Shown: one piece after another, positions 1 through 8,268 of the stretch
How the letters are laid out: every line of letters begins with the position of its first letter
Numbering within the stretch: the first letter of the stretch is position 1
Source of the DNA: Bacillus sp. IITD106
Lineage (GTDB): Bacteria > Bacillota > Bacilli > Bacillales > Bacillaceae_C
NCBI RefSeq assembly: GCF_019459225.1
Contig: NZ_JAIAZY010000003.1
Span: forward strand, 62,001-126,000
DNA: 64,000 nt
Direction of reading: 5' to 3'
Notes under the pieces: model-generated
What the model saw: the letters and a program-made list of their open reading frames with translations, nothing else
The model's database searches: none
What the model was told of the DNA's origin: nothing
Position numbers and translations under genes: made by a program

Positions 1-314
1 GGTCTTCCTACGTTCCAATGGATGAAACGCTTGGTTTTGCTGCCATTGATATTAGTGGACGACCGTTTCTCCATTTTGAAGGAGAATTCCAAACACCATC
101 ACTCGGCAATTTTGACACTGAATTAGTGAAAGAATTTTTCAGAGCATTTGCCTTTAATGCCGGAATCACGCTGCATGTTCGCGTATTGTATGGTGAAAAC
201 ACACACCATAAGATTGAGGCAATTTTTAAAGCGGTCGGTCGTGCATTGGCAGAAGCAATTCGTATTGATCCTAGTATTAAAGGAGTTAATTCGACAAAGG
301 GTTTGATCGAATAA
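1..314 (+). CDS. hisB: Imidazoleglycerol-phosphate dehydratase, C-terminal part
   Basis: The gene enters from the left edge and is open in frame from base 3. It dehydrates imidazole glycerol phosphate to imidazole acetol phosphate in histidine synthesis. The visible part starts at the VPMDETL segment, runs through DISGRPFL and ends with the family signature around [22 protein letters not shown], whose His-His-Lys-Glu residues bind the catalytic manganese. About 100 of the usual 195 residues are visible. The gene ends in [11 protein letters not shown] and TAA. It heads the his genes that follow on the same strand, but hisH, which normally comes next, is absent. Confidence 0.95.
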   Translation, partial: SSYVPMDETLGFAAIDISGRPFLHFEGEFQTPSLGNFDTELVKEFFRAFAFNAGITLHVRVLYGENTHHKIEAIFKAVGRALAEAIRIDPSIKGVNSTKGLIE

Positions 315-393
315 CCGTTTAGACTAGGTGATGCAAAGGTGTTAAACGCTAATAGGAATGAATCATTCTCCAATTAATCTGTCAGTGTGATTG

Positions 394-456
394 CTATCCG
401 GTAGAAATGCAACATATCCGAGAGTAAGGCAGTGATATCCGAGGGCAATCACCTGC
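394..456. repeat. Three short degenerate units in the hisB-hisA spacer
   Basis: The 188-bp spacer 315-502 has no gene. It contains TATCCG at 395, 415 and 436, giving units of 20 and 21 bp. GTGATTGC (387-394) and GCAATCAC (445-452) are exact inverse copies that would fold the units into a stem. A short palindrome GAATGATTCATTC-like element lies near 357-373. The periodicity resembles the longer 20-22 bp repeat at 11.78-12.16 kb, although the unit sequence differs. Its role is unknown. Confidence 0.6.
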
Positions 457-502
457 ATACTAATGTTTTTAAAATAGAATCTTTGTTTCAGGGGGCTGCA
501 AA

Positions 503-1207
503 TTGAAAATTTTACCTGCGATGGATTTAATAAATGGAAAATGTGTGAGGCTTTATCAAGGAGATTTTAATAAGACAACTCAGGTGGGAAGTGACCCTGA
601 GTCCCAGCTGAAAACGTTTATTGAAGATGGAGCGGAAATCATTCATATCGTCGATTTAGACGGAGCCCGTTCGGGAAAGCCAGAGCAAATTGAATTGATC
701 TCAAAGCTTTGCTCAATTAGTACAGTTCCCATCCAAATTGGTGGAGGAATTCGTTCGATTGAAACAGTAAAAGCTTATATTGAAGCTGGTGTAGCGAGAG
801 TGATTTTAGGAACAGCTGCTATAAATGATGAGCAGTTTTTAAAAGAAGCTCTAGCAAACTATAAAGATTATGTTGTCATTGGCATTGATGCTAAAAATGA
901 AAAAGTAGCTGTTAGTGGTTGGGAAACAGAAACGGATGTCGATTATATCGAGTTTGCTAAAAAAATGGAAGAACTCGGTGTAAAGCGCATTGTATTCACT
1001 GATATTTCTAAAGATGGAACAATGCAAGGTCCAAATCTTGAACAGCTAAAGAAAATCAATAATGCGGTACAATGCGACATTATAGCTTCAGGTGGAATAA
1101 GAAATCAAGAAGATTTAGATGCTATAGCAGCAATTGGAATCAATGAAGCAATCGTAGGAAAAGCGATGTACGAAGGTACAATCAAATTAAGGGGTGGCGC
1201 TTTATGA
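503..1207 (+). CDS. hisA: Phosphoribosylformimino-AICAR ribotide isomerase
   Basis: This TIM-barrel isomerase converts ProFAR to PRFAR in histidine synthesis. The 234-residue length fits the family. The two catalytic aspartates sit at D8 (LPAMDL) and D129 (IGIDAK), and both phosphate-binding loops (GGGIRS and ASGGIRN) are present. The start is TTG at 503, chosen because AGGGGG lies about 8 bp upstream and translation begins with the standard MKILPAMDL. Its stop overlaps the hisF start by four bases (ATGA), indicating translational coupling. Confidence 0.96.
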   Translation: MKILPAMDLINGKCVRLYQGDFNKTTQVGSDPESQLKTFIEDGAEIIHIVDLDGARSGKPEQIELISKLCSISTVPIQIGGGIRSIETVKAYIEAGVARVILGTAAINDEQFLKEALANYKDYVVIGIDAKNEKVAVSGWETETDVDYIEFAKKMEELGVKRIVFTDISKDGTMQGPNLEQLKKINNAVQCDIIASGGIRNQEDLDAIAAIGINEAIVGKAMYEGTIKLRGGAL

Positions 1208-1965
1208 CAACAAAGAAAATTATTCCATGCTTAGATGTAAAAGACGGGAAAGTCGTAAAAGGAATCAATTTTGAAGGTATGCGCGAAATGGGAAACCCTG
1301 TTGAAATGGCGAAATCCTATTCTGCAAACGGTGCGGATGAATTGGTGTTTTTAGATATCTCCGCAACAACAGAAGGTCGCGATACGATGGTAGATGTTGT
1401 AAAACGTGTCGCTGAAAAAGTGACGGTTCCGTTTACAGTTGGCGGAGGAATCCGTACGCTCGATGATATAGAACGAATTTTAAATGCTGGTGCTGACAAG
1501 GTAGGAATTAATACGGCAGCAGTTGCACGACCTGAATTGATTGCAGAAGCGGCTAAGAAATTTGGCTCTGAACGCATCGTAGCAGCAGTGGATGCAAAAC
1601 TTTTTCAGGATGGCACATGGCATGTTATGACTCACGGAGGATTAAAGGATACTGGCATTGACGCCGTGGATTGGAGCAAAAAGCTTGAGGAAATGGGAGC
1701 TGGCTCTATTTTACCTACAAGTGTTGACCGTGACGGTGTGAAGGATGGTTATGATTTAGAACTTACGAAAGCGATTGTTGATGCCGTTAATATTCCGGTT
1801 ATTGCATCTGGTGGTTGCGGGAATGCAGAGCATATTGTTGAAGTGTTTGAAAAAACAAACGTAGATGCAGCTTTGGCGGCTTCCATTTTTCACGAAGGGA
1901 TTGTAACCATTGGTGAAGTAAAAGCACTTTGCAAGGAACGAGGAGTTGACGTAAGTGAAGCTTGA
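1204..1965 (+). CDS. hisF: Imidazole glycerol phosphate synthase, cyclase subunit
   Basis: HisF closes the imidazole ring of PRFAR, producing imidazole glycerol phosphate and AICAR, using ammonia delivered by the glutaminase HisH. The 253-residue protein has catalytic D11 (PCLDVKDG) and D130 (AAVDAK) and the phosphate loops VGGGIRT and ASGGCGN. It overlaps hisA by four bases and hisI by eleven. Its normal partner gene hisH is not next to it, so the subunit must get ammonia from a HisH encoded elsewhere or from free ammonia. Confidence 0.96.
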   Translation: MTTKKIIPCLDVKDGKVVKGINFEGMREMGNPVEMAKSYSANGADELVFLDISATTEGRDTMVDVVKRVAEKVTVPFTVGGGIRTLDDIERILNAGADKVGINTAAVARPELIAEAAKKFGSERIVAAVDAKLFQDGTWHVMTHGGLKDTGIDAVDWSKKLEEMGAGSILPTSVDRDGVKDGYDLELTKAIVDAVNIPVIASGGCGNAEHIVEVFEKTNVDAALAASIFHEGIVTIGEVKALCKERGVDVSEA

Positions 1966-2620
1966 TTTTTCCAAAGGCCTGCTTCCTGCGATTATTGTAG
2001 ATGATCAGACTCAAGAAGTGCTTATGCTCGCCTATATGGATGAAACAGCCTTTAATAAAACGGTAGAAACGAAAGAAACCTGGTTTTATTCACGTTCCAG
2101 AAATGAATATTGGAATAAGGGAGCTACTTCAGGAAACAAGCAAATGGTAAAATCCATCCAGTATGATTGCGATGGTGATACCATTCTAATTAAAGTGGAT
2201 CCGTTAGGACCTGCGTGCCATACTGGTGAAAAAACATGCTTTTTCCATTCGGTTGAGCTAGAAGGCGAAGTGGATAGTGGTGTTCAAAGTGAATCCCAAA
2301 CGATTTATGCTGATTTAATGGATGAAATCCAAGATCGAAAAAGTACGCCTGTTGAAGGATCATATACGAACTATTTGTTTGAAAAAGGTGTAGATAAAAT
2401 TGCAAAAAAGCTTATCGAAGAAGCAGGAGAAGTTATTATAGCGGCAAAAAATGATGACAAGGAAGAGCTAGTATATGAAACGAGCGACTTACTGTATCAT
2501 TGCCTTGTTCTTCTTGCAAATCAAGGCGTTGCACTAGAGGATGTGGAAGCCGAGCTTCGAAAGCGTTCTTCAAAAAAAGGTAACGCCAAAAAAGAAAGGC
2601 CAGATATTAAAAATTGGTAA
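1955..2620 (+). CDS. hisI: Bifunctional phosphoribosyl-AMP cyclohydrolase / phosphoribosyl-ATP pyrophosphatase
   Basis: This fused HisIE enzyme performs the second and third steps of histidine synthesis. Residues 1 to about 105 are the cyclohydrolase, with the zinc and magnesium site seen in DCDGD (71-75), C88 and C95 ([12 protein letters not shown]). Residues from about 112 form the all-alpha pyrophosphatase with the [12 protein letters not shown] helix. The start is GTG at 1955, inside the end of hisF, giving the expected [11 protein letters not shown]. It is the last gene of the operon and a terminator follows directly. Confidence 0.95.
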   Translation: MKLDFSKGLLPAIIVDDQTQEVLMLAYMDETAFNKTVETKETWFYSRSRNEYWNKGATSGNKQMVKSIQYDCDGDTILIKVDPLGPACHTGEKTCFFHSVELEGEVDSGVQSESQTIYADLMDEIQDRKSTPVEGSYTNYLFEKGVDKIAKKLIEEAGEVIIAAKNDDKEELVYETSDLLYHCLVLLANQGVALEDVEAELRKRSSKKGNAKKERPDIKNW

Positions 2621-2646
2621 GAGGCAGTTAAAGCTGCCTCTTTTGG
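2621..2646 (+). terminator. Terminator of the his operon
   Basis: GAGGCAG (2621-2627) pairs with CTGCCTC (2634-2640) and is followed by TTTT. It begins one base after the hisI stop. Confidence 0.85.
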
Positions 2647-2664
2647 TTTAGGAAAAACTCATTA

Positions 2665-3798
2665 CTATGGTTTTAACACAACCTTTATACATTCATCTTC
2701 ATGATCGTTGAAGATTTGATATGCATGAGCAGCTTGATCCAAAGGAATTTTATGAGTAATAATTTCAGTTGGATCGAATTCTCTATTGGTGATTTTTTTA
2801 AATAGCTCAGGCATATAGTGGACAACAGGAGCCTGTCCCATTTTTAGAGTAATATTTCGTGAAAAGAATTCGCCTAAAGGAAATAGATTATAATTTGATC
2901 CGTAAACTCCCGTTAACTGAATCGTTCCATATTTTCGAACAGCCTTCATCGCAATTTCAATTGCACTAAGTGTTCCGCCTTGTAGTTTTAATTTTTGCCC
3001 AACCGTTTCCATTGGAGTTTTTTTGCCATCCATGCCAACACAGTCGATGACTACGTCCGCACCGCCATTAGTAATTTCTCTCAAGTATAGGCCTGCGTCT
3101 TCATGTTGTGTAAAATCGTATATCTCCACTTTGTTTATTTTCTTTGCATGTCTCAAGCGGTAATCAACGTGATCAACGGCTATAACTCTTTTCGCACCTT
3201 TCATCCAAGCAAATTTTTGCGTCATAAGCCCAACAGGACCGGCGCCTAGTACAATGACAGTATCCCCTTTTTTAACACCGGCATTTTCAACACTCCAATA
3301 AGCGGTTGGTAAAACGTCTGAAAGGAATAGAAGTGATTCATCTTCCAGTTCCGTCGATTCAGGAATGACGAATGGGAGGAAGTTTCCGAACGGAACTTTT
3401 AAGTACTCAGCTTGACCGCCAGGATGATTACCAAACATTTCCGTATAACCGAAATATCCTCCAGTATCTAAATGAGGATTAGCATTATCACATTGGCTTT
3501 CCATATGATTTTGACAATAAAAGCATTTCCCGCAGGCTACAGTAAACGGAATGACAACACGATCGCCTTTTTTCACCTTCGTGACTTCAGGTCCCACTTC
3601 CTCTACAATCCCCATTGGTTCGTGTCCAATAATATAATCGTCACGCATTTTCATATTTCCAAGATAAAGATGAAGATCGGAACCGCAAATGGCAGTAGAG
3701 GTAATACGAACGATAATATCATCTTTCTTTTCAAGCTTCGGTTCTGGCATATTCTTTACTTCAATTTTCTTTGCGCCCTGATACGTTACGGCCTTCAT
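2665..3798 (-). CDS. Zinc-dependent alcohol dehydrogenase (AdhB/formaldehyde-dehydrogenase type)
   Basis: A medium-chain NAD(P)-dependent dehydrogenase of 377 residues. The catalytic zinc site is visible as CGSDLH and GHEPMG, and the structural zinc cysteines as CGKCFYCQNHMESQC. The nucleotide-binding GAGPVGL motif lies in the middle of the protein. The sequence closely resembles B. subtilis AdhB and the glutathione-independent formaldehyde dehydrogenase subgroup. The longer frame starts at GTG 3813, but that codon lies in the ribosome binding site, so ATG 3798 (MKAVTYQG, preceded by GAGGGTGATT) is preferred. It is transcribed alone, divergently from the PLP gene. Substrate not deducible. Confidence 0.85.
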   Translation of the reverse strand: MKAVTYQGAKKIEVKNMPEPKLEKKDDIIVRITSTAICGSDLHLYLGNMKMRDDYIIGHEPMGIVEEVGPEVTKVKKGDRVVIPFTVACGKCFYCQNHMESQCDNANPHLDTGGYFGYTEMFGNHPGGQAEYLKVPFGNFLPFVIPESTELEDESLLFLSDVLPTAYWSVENAGVKKGDTVIVLGAGPVGLMTQKFAWMKGAKRVIAVDHVDYRLRHAKKINKVEIYDFTQHEDAGLYLREITNGGADVVIDCVGMDGKKTPMETVGQKLKLQGGTLSAIEIAMKAVRKYGTIQLTGVYGSNYNLFPLGEFFSRNITLKMGQAPVVHYMPELFKKITNREFDPTEIITHKIPLDQAAHAYQIFNDHEDECIKVVLKP

Positions 3799-3862
3799 TA
3801 AAATCACCCTCACTTTATGAACAGTTGTTTTTTATATTGCCCATAAATGGATTTTTCACCCT

Positions 3863-3891
3863 TTGACACTGTAAAGAATTAAAAGTATAAT
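3863..3891 (+). promoter_or_regulatory. Consensus sigma-A promoter for the PLP enzyme gene
   Basis: TTGACA (3863-3868) and TATAAT (3886-3891) are separated by exactly 17 bp and lie 35 bp before the ATG at 3926. Both hexamers are perfect. No riboswitch fits in the short leader. Confidence 0.85.
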
Positions 3892-3925
3892 CTCAATTAT
3901 TAATCAACTTAGGAGTGAATCACAG

Positions 3926-5071
3926 ATGAGAGACGTTTCTTTTGATACATTGGCTGTCCACCAATCACTAAAAAATAAGAAACATTTTACGAGTAAAGCA
4001 ACACCTATTTACCAAACGTCCTCATTTTCATTTAAAAATCTGGATGAATTAGAAAGTTACTTTGAAGGTGAAACACCGTACTTATATACACGCTATGGCA
4101 ACCCTAATACTGATGAATTAGGTGCCGCAGTGGCTGCTTTAGAAAGTGCGGAATCAGGAGTTGCCGCCTCTTCTGGGATGTCCGCAATTTTAGCCGGAAT
4201 AGTCTCTGTTGCAAAAAATGGTGATCATATTGTCGCATGTGATGATTTATATGGTGGTACATATCATTTACTTGATGCGGAACTTAAAAACTTTGGAATA
4301 GATGTTACCCTCGTCTCATTCGCAAACGAACAAAAGGTTAGAGAGGCAATTCGTGAAAATACGAAACTATTATATACAGAAACTATTACAAACCCATTTT
4401 TACGTGCGGAAAATATAAAGATGCTCGTTAACATAGCTAAAGAATATAAAATTGCCACAATGGTAGACAATACTTTTGCAACTCCATATGTTTTGCAGCC
4501 TTATAAAGAAGGAGTCGATCTTGTCGTTCATAGTGCTACGAAATATCTTGGTGGACATAGTGATGTGTCCGCAGGTGTCATAGTCGGAAGCGAGGAATTG
4601 ATTCAATCTGTCCGCCAAAAAGTCATCAGTCTAGGTGCAAATTTAAGTCCATTTGAAGCTTGGCTTACATGTCGGGGGATCAAAACTCTTGCATTGCGAA
4701 TGGAAAAACAAAATAAAAATGCACAGTTTATTGCGGACGAGCTTAAGGGAATTGTCAATGTTCAAAAAGTGTACTTCCCTAAGTCAGTATCCGAAAAAGG
4801 AAATGGAGCAGTCGTCACAATCGAACTTTCATCTCAATGTGACATCCATACTTTTTTTGCATCACTTGGATGGATAAAAATTGTTCCTTCTTTAGGTGGG
4901 GTGGAGACAACGGTGTCTTATCCATTTGGAACGTCCCATCGAAATTTGCCTCCCGAGGCACAAGAAAAACTAGGAATAAATGAACGAGTTATTCGCATAT
5001 CCATTGGAATAGAAAATCGAAAAGAAATTTTAGCTCAGCTTTTATCAGCGGTTAAATCATCAATAAATTAG
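3926..5071 (+). CDS. Trans-sulfuration family PLP enzyme (cystathionine gamma-synthase/lyase or methionine gamma-lyase type)
   Basis: A 381-residue Cys/Met metabolism PLP enzyme. The PLP lysine is K206 in SATKYLGGHSDV, and D181 (MVDNTF) faces the pyridine nitrogen. Y55 and R57 in the YTRYGNPN segment are the phosphate-binding pair supplied to the neighbouring subunit. The C-terminal SLGGVETTVSYP motif is typical of the gamma family. MetI, MetC, MccB and methionine gamma-lyase cannot be separated by eye. The gene has its own strong promoter and is followed at once by a SAM-riboswitch operon for a sulfur-compound transporter, which supports a role in methionine or cysteine metabolism. Confidence 0.85.
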   Translation: MRDVSFDTLAVHQSLKNKKHFTSKATPIYQTSSFSFKNLDELESYFEGETPYLYTRYGNPNTDELGAAVAALESAESGVAASSGMSAILAGIVSVAKNGDHIVACDDLYGGTYHLLDAELKNFGIDVTLVSFANEQKVREAIRENTKLLYTETITNPFLRAENIKMLVNIAKEYKIATMVDNTFATPYVLQPYKEGVDLVVHSATKYLGGHSDVSAGVIVGSEELIQSVRQKVISLGANLSPFEAWLTCRGIKTLALRMEKQNKNAQFIADELKGIVNVQKVYFPKSVSEKGNGAVVTIELSSQCDIHTFFASLGWIKIVPSLGGVETTVSYPFGTSHRNLPPEAQEKLGINERVIRISIGIENRKEILAQLLSAVKSSIN

Positions 5072-5082
5072 AAAAAAATGGT

Positions 5083-5111
5083 TTGACACATGTGATAAAG
5101 TGTTTTATACT
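5083..5111 (+). promoter_or_regulatory. Sigma-A promoter of the S-box operon
   Basis: TTGACA (5083-5088), a 17-bp spacer, then TATACT (5106-5111). Transcription would start about 45 bp before the riboswitch P1 stem. Confidence 0.8.
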
Positions 5112-5159
5112 CTCTTTACAAATGAAATGTATTAATGCTTTAAACAATTAAATTACGAT

Positions 5160-5270
5160 CTCTTATCAAGAGCGGCGGAGGGAATAGGCCCTATGAAGCC
5201 CGGCAACCTGCAAACATTATGTTTGGCAAAGGTGCTAAATCCTACAGATCATGGATCTGAAAGATAAGAG
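5160..5270 (+). promoter_or_regulatory. SAM-I (S-box) riboswitch
   Basis: The aptamer is closed by P1, CTCTTATC (5160-5167) with GATAAGAG (5263-5270). The conserved core is present: AGCGGCGGAGGGA near 5170, GAAGCCCGGCAACCTGC near 5195, AAGGTGCTAAATCC near 5229 and the GATCATGGATCTGAAAGAT segment leading to P1. When SAM is abundant the downstream terminator at 5291 should form and shut off the transporter genes. This is direct recognition of a well-known RNA class. Confidence 0.96.
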
Positions 5271-5290
5271 GAGGAACCGGATAAATAATG

Positions 5291-5317
5291 GCCCTCTTCT
5301 TAGGAAGGGGGCTTTTT
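5291..5317 (+). terminator. Riboswitch-controlled intrinsic terminator
   Basis: GCCCTCTTC (5291-5299) pairs with GGAAGGGGGC (5303-5312), followed by TTTTT. It lies 20 bp after the S-box aptamer and about 90 bp before the first gene, as expected for transcription-attenuation control. Confidence 0.9.
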
Positions 5318-5403
5318 GATGTTTAAAGGGTTAAAGAGATGACCTATTTATTTTTATTAAACCAAGTAAATCTATCATATTAATCAAAAATGGAGGATAT
5401 AAA

Positions 5404-6372
5404 ATGAAATCATCGTTTACTAAATTTTTATTTTTACTTTTGGCCTTGGTCACCATAACAGGTTGCTCAAGTCATGCGAGTGGGGCAAATGGTAAACCGA
5501 AGAAAATCATCCTGGATTACGCTTACTATTCGCCGACGAGCCTTATTTTAAAGGAAAAAGGATTTGCAGAGGAATTATTTAAAAAAGAAGGGATAGAAGT
5601 AGAATTTGTCTTAAGTCAAGGAAGCAACAAAGCACTGGAGTTTTTAAATTCAAAAAGTGTTGACTTTGGTTCATCTGCTGGTGCGGCCGCCCTTCTTGCA
5701 AAAGCGAAAGGTTCGCCTATACAAACGGTCTATATTTTTTCTAAGCCTGAATGGACTGCGCTCGTTTCTAAAGACTCTTCAGTTAATAGTGTTGAAGAGT
5801 TGAAAGGGAAAAAAGTAGCTGCAACACTTGGAACTGATCCATATATTTTCCTTTTACGCGCATTAGAAGATAAGGGATTAACTGCAAAAGATGTAGAAAT
5901 CATTAACCTTCAACATGCAGATGGAGCAGCAGCTCTCCTTTCTGGGGAAGTAGATGCATGGGCAGGACTAGATCCGCATATGGCAAGAGTTGAAAAGGAA
6001 GCTAGGGCGAATCTTTTTTACCGCAACCCAGATTTTAATACGTATGGAACGTTAAACGTTCGAACTGATTTTGCCGAAAAATACCCAGCATACGTGACTA
6101 AGGTCATTGAAGCATATGAAAAAGCTCGCCAATGGGCGATTGATAATCCTGATGAAACGGCTGAAATTTTAGCAAAGGAAGCTCAAATTGATTTGGATGT
6201 TGCCAAAATTCAAATTGGACGAAATGACTTTTCCACTTCTAAACCTGGTGATGAGCAGATAGCTGCCATTACTGCTGCAGGCGACGTGTTAAAAAATGAA
6301 GGGTTAGTTGAGGGAGATGCAGATATCGAAAAAATCGTAAAAGAATTAATTAATCCAAGTTATTTTAAATAA
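5404..6372 (+). CDS. ABC transporter substrate-binding lipoprotein, sulfonate/taurine (SsuA) type
   Basis: A 322-residue exported lipoprotein with a signal peptide ending in the lipobox ITGC (Cys about residue 21). The mature part has the NMT1/SsuA fold pattern, with VEFVLSQGSNKALEFLNSKSVDFG near the N terminus and ALLSGEVDAWAGLDPHMA in the second lobe. It is the first gene of an operon with a permease and an ATPase, all behind the S-box riboswitch, so the ligand is probably an organosulfur compound used as a methionine or cysteine source. The exact ligand cannot be read from sequence. Confidence 0.88.
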   Translation: MKSSFTKFLFLLLALVTITGCSSHASGANGKPKKIILDYAYYSPTSLILKEKGFAEELFKKEGIEVEFVLSQGSNKALEFLNSKSVDFGSSAGAAALLAKAKGSPIQTVYIFSKPEWTALVSKDSSVNSVEELKGKKVAATLGTDPYIFLLRALEDKGLTAKDVEIINLQHADGAAALLSGEVDAWAGLDPHMARVEKEARANLFYRNPDFNTYGTLNVRTDFAEKYPAYVTKVIEAYEKARQWAIDNPDETAEILAKEAQIDLDVAKIQIGRNDFSTSKPGDEQIAAITAAGDVLKNEGLVEGDADIEKIVKELINPSYFK

Positions 6373-6393
6373 GTCAACAAGGTGGTGCTTTCT

Positions 6394-7233
6394 ATGAGTG
6401 GAAGAAGTGAAGCGATTGAAGTTATTATAAAAAAGTCAAAAACACGTGACATTCAAAAAAAGAATAAATTTAATTTGAATTGGATACTCGGAGGGGTTAT
6501 TCCTCTTATTCTATTTGTATCTTGGGAAATAGCTGGGAGATTTGGGTTCATTGAAGCCCATCTTCTCCCTACTCCCTCTAAGATCATAAAAGAAATTATT
6601 GAAATGGGAGCATCTGGCGCCCTTTGGGAACACATTGGAACAACACTGTTTCGAGTAGCGTTAGGATTTTTCCTAGGGACAATAGCTGCACTCATTCTCG
6701 GATCAACTGTTGGATATTTTTCTGTCATCGAGAAATTACTAGATCCGTTGATTCAAGCGTTTAGATCGATTCCTTCATTAGCTTGGGTTCCCTTGTTTAT
6801 CCTTTGGATGGGGATTGGGGAGTCATCAAAAGTTACTCTCATTGCTGTCGGTGTATTTTTTCCTGTTTATTTAAACATAGTTTCGGGAATTCAAGGGGTC
6901 GATCGCAAGCTTATAGAAGTTGGAAAAATATATGGATTCACGTCTATGCAAACATTAAGAAAAATAATTTTACCTGCATCACTGCCTTCCTTTCTAGTAG
7001 GACTGCGAAGTGGGCTGGGGCTCGGCTGGATGTTCGTTGTAGCAGCTGAAATTATGGGAGCAAGCAAAGGATTAGGTTATTTATTAGTTGTCGGTCAAAA
7101 CACATACTCTCCGCATTTAGTCATAGCGAGTATTTTATTATTTGCAGTTATAGGGAAGCTGACTGATTCATTGTTAAAAAATATCGAGAAAAAATCGCTT
7201 AGCTGGCAGGATAGCTTTTCTAATCAGCGCTAA
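6394..7233 (+). CDS. ABC transporter permease, sulfonate/nitrate (SsuC) type
   Basis: An integral membrane permease of 279 residues with about six membrane segments and the BPD family loop around EVGKIYGFTSMQTLRKIILPASLPSFLVG contacting the ATPase. The frame is open from GTG 6382, but that codon lies within the AAGGTGG ribosome binding site, so ATG 6394 (MSGRSEAIEVI) is preferred. It lies 21 bp after the binding-protein gene and 14 bp before the ATPase gene. Confidence 0.88.
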   Translation: MSGRSEAIEVIIKKSKTRDIQKKNKFNLNWILGGVIPLILFVSWEIAGRFGFIEAHLLPTPSKIIKEIIEMGASGALWEHIGTTLFRVALGFFLGTIAALILGSTVGYFSVIEKLLDPLIQAFRSIPSLAWVPLFILWMGIGESSKVTLIAVGVFFPVYLNIVSGIQGVDRKLIEVGKIYGFTSMQTLRKIILPASLPSFLVGLRSGLGLGWMFVVAAEIMGASKGLGYLLVVGQNTYSPHLVIASILLFAVIGKLTDSLLKNIEKKSLSWQDSFSNQR

Positions 7234-7247
7234 AGGAGGACTTCGAA

Positions 7248-7967
7248 ATGCTGGCGGTACAAAATATTACAAGAACATTTAATGACGGAAAAGCTGGTTT
7301 TCGAAATGTCACTTTTTCCATTGAAGAGGGTGAAGTGATCGGGATACTTGGTACAAGTGGCTGTGGGAAAAGTACGCTATTACGTGTGCTTTCTGGTCTA
7401 GATAAGGAATATGAAGGGCAGTTCTCCTTTTCCAAACGAACGGTAGGCATGATGTTCCAAGAACCTCGTTTGATGCCATGGCTTACTGTTTACGAAAACA
7501 TTTGCTTCGGCGTTCAAAAAGGACAGAAAAATGAATTGGCCGAGGAACTTTTAAAATTGGTCGGTCTAGCAGAATTCGCAGATCATCATCCAAAAGACTT
7601 ATCTGGAGGAATGGCACAGAGAACGGCCATCGCTAGGTCCCTTATAACCGAGCCAGATGTATTGCTATTAGACGAACCATTTAGTGCTCTTGATGCTTTT
7701 ACAAAAATGCAGCTTCAAGATTTGTTGCTATCCATTTGGCAAAAGAGACAAACAACGACAATCCTCGTTACTCATGATATAGACGAAGCTTTGTATTTAG
7801 CTAATAGAATTTTTATTTTGCGAGGGCAGCCAGGAGAGCTATATGCAGAGATAAAAATAAATCAAGAGAAACCACGTTCACGAGGAGACGTTGCATTAGC
7901 AGAGAAAAAAGCAGAAATATTAACCTTACTTGATTTAAATCACAACTCGAAGGAGGTCTTATTGTGA
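7248..7967 (+). CDS. ABC transporter ATP-binding protein, sulfonate (SsuB) type
   Basis: The 239-residue ATPase energises the preceding permease. Walker A is GTSGCGKST (about 33-41), the signature is LSGGMAQR, Walker B is VLLLDEPF, and the H-loop is in LVTHDIDEAL. The start has a strong AAAGGAGG site. The stop at 7965-7967 overlaps a GTG codon that opens an 11-codon frame ending in the terminator, possibly what is left of a fourth gene. Confidence 0.92.
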   Translation: MLAVQNITRTFNDGKAGFRNVTFSIEEGEVIGILGTSGCGKSTLLRVLSGLDKEYEGQFSFSKRTVGMMFQEPRLMPWLTVYENICFGVQKGQKNELAEELLKLVGLAEFADHHPKDLSGGMAQRTAIARSLITEPDVLLLDEPFSALDAFTKMQLQDLLLSIWQKRQTTTILVTHDIDEALYLANRIFILRGQPGELYAEIKINQEKPRSRGDVALAEKKAEILTLLDLNHNSKEVLL

Positions 7968-7999
7968 CAAGACAATCGATTATAGCTGTTGAAGTATAA
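7964..7999 (+). other. 11-residue ORF at the end of the S-box operon (gene stub or leader)
   Basis: GTG at 7964 overlaps the ATPase stop (GTGA) and is preceded by an excellent AAGGAGGT site. It encodes MTRQSIIAVEV and stops at TAA 7997-7999, inside the terminator stem. The good translation start with almost no gene suggests that a former fourth gene has been deleted down to its first codons. A functional micropeptide is possible but unsupported. Confidence 0.4.
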
Positions 8000-8035
8000 G
8001 AAGAACCCGAATCCGTAAAGGGTTCTTCTTAACTT
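7998..8035 (+). terminator. Terminator of the S-box transporter operon
   Basis: AAGAAGAACCC (7998-8008) pairs perfectly with GGGTTCTTCTT (8020-8030). Confidence 0.85.
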
Positions 8036-8226
8036 TGTATTAATGTTTTCCTTTTCAATTTAAAATAAAAGTTTTTAGCTAACTCCCCTAAAATAAATCC
8101 GATGACTCCTCACGTTGTATTTAATAACAAATCATCGACATCAAAGCTTCTAGGGATTATGATTCCAACGTAACTAAAGAAGAGTTGACATGTTTCGATT
8201 GTTAAAGTCCTTAAATAAATATTAAT
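8029..8226 (-). pseudogene. Remnant of a VanZ-family membrane protein
   Basis: On the minus strand this otherwise empty spacer reads TLTIETCQLFFSYV, then GIIIPRSFDVDDLLLNTT, a TGA stop, then GVIGFILGELAKNFYFKLK and a final TAA at 8029-8031. The E-x-x-Q, R-x-F-D-x-D-D and N-x-x-x-G residues are the signature spacing of the VanZ family. There is no start codon before an upstream stop at 8227, and the internal TGA stands where the family has a hydrophobic residue. Only the C-terminal third survives. The alignment is from memory of the family and should be tested by translated search. Confidence 0.65.
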
Positions 8227-8268
8227 TCAATTATACATAAAACTGGTAAAATATATATAGATAGGAAG

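Noticed and set aside
1317-1577. Long frames opposite hisF and many other genes
   Set aside because: They are antisense shadows of well-identified genes and carry no family features.
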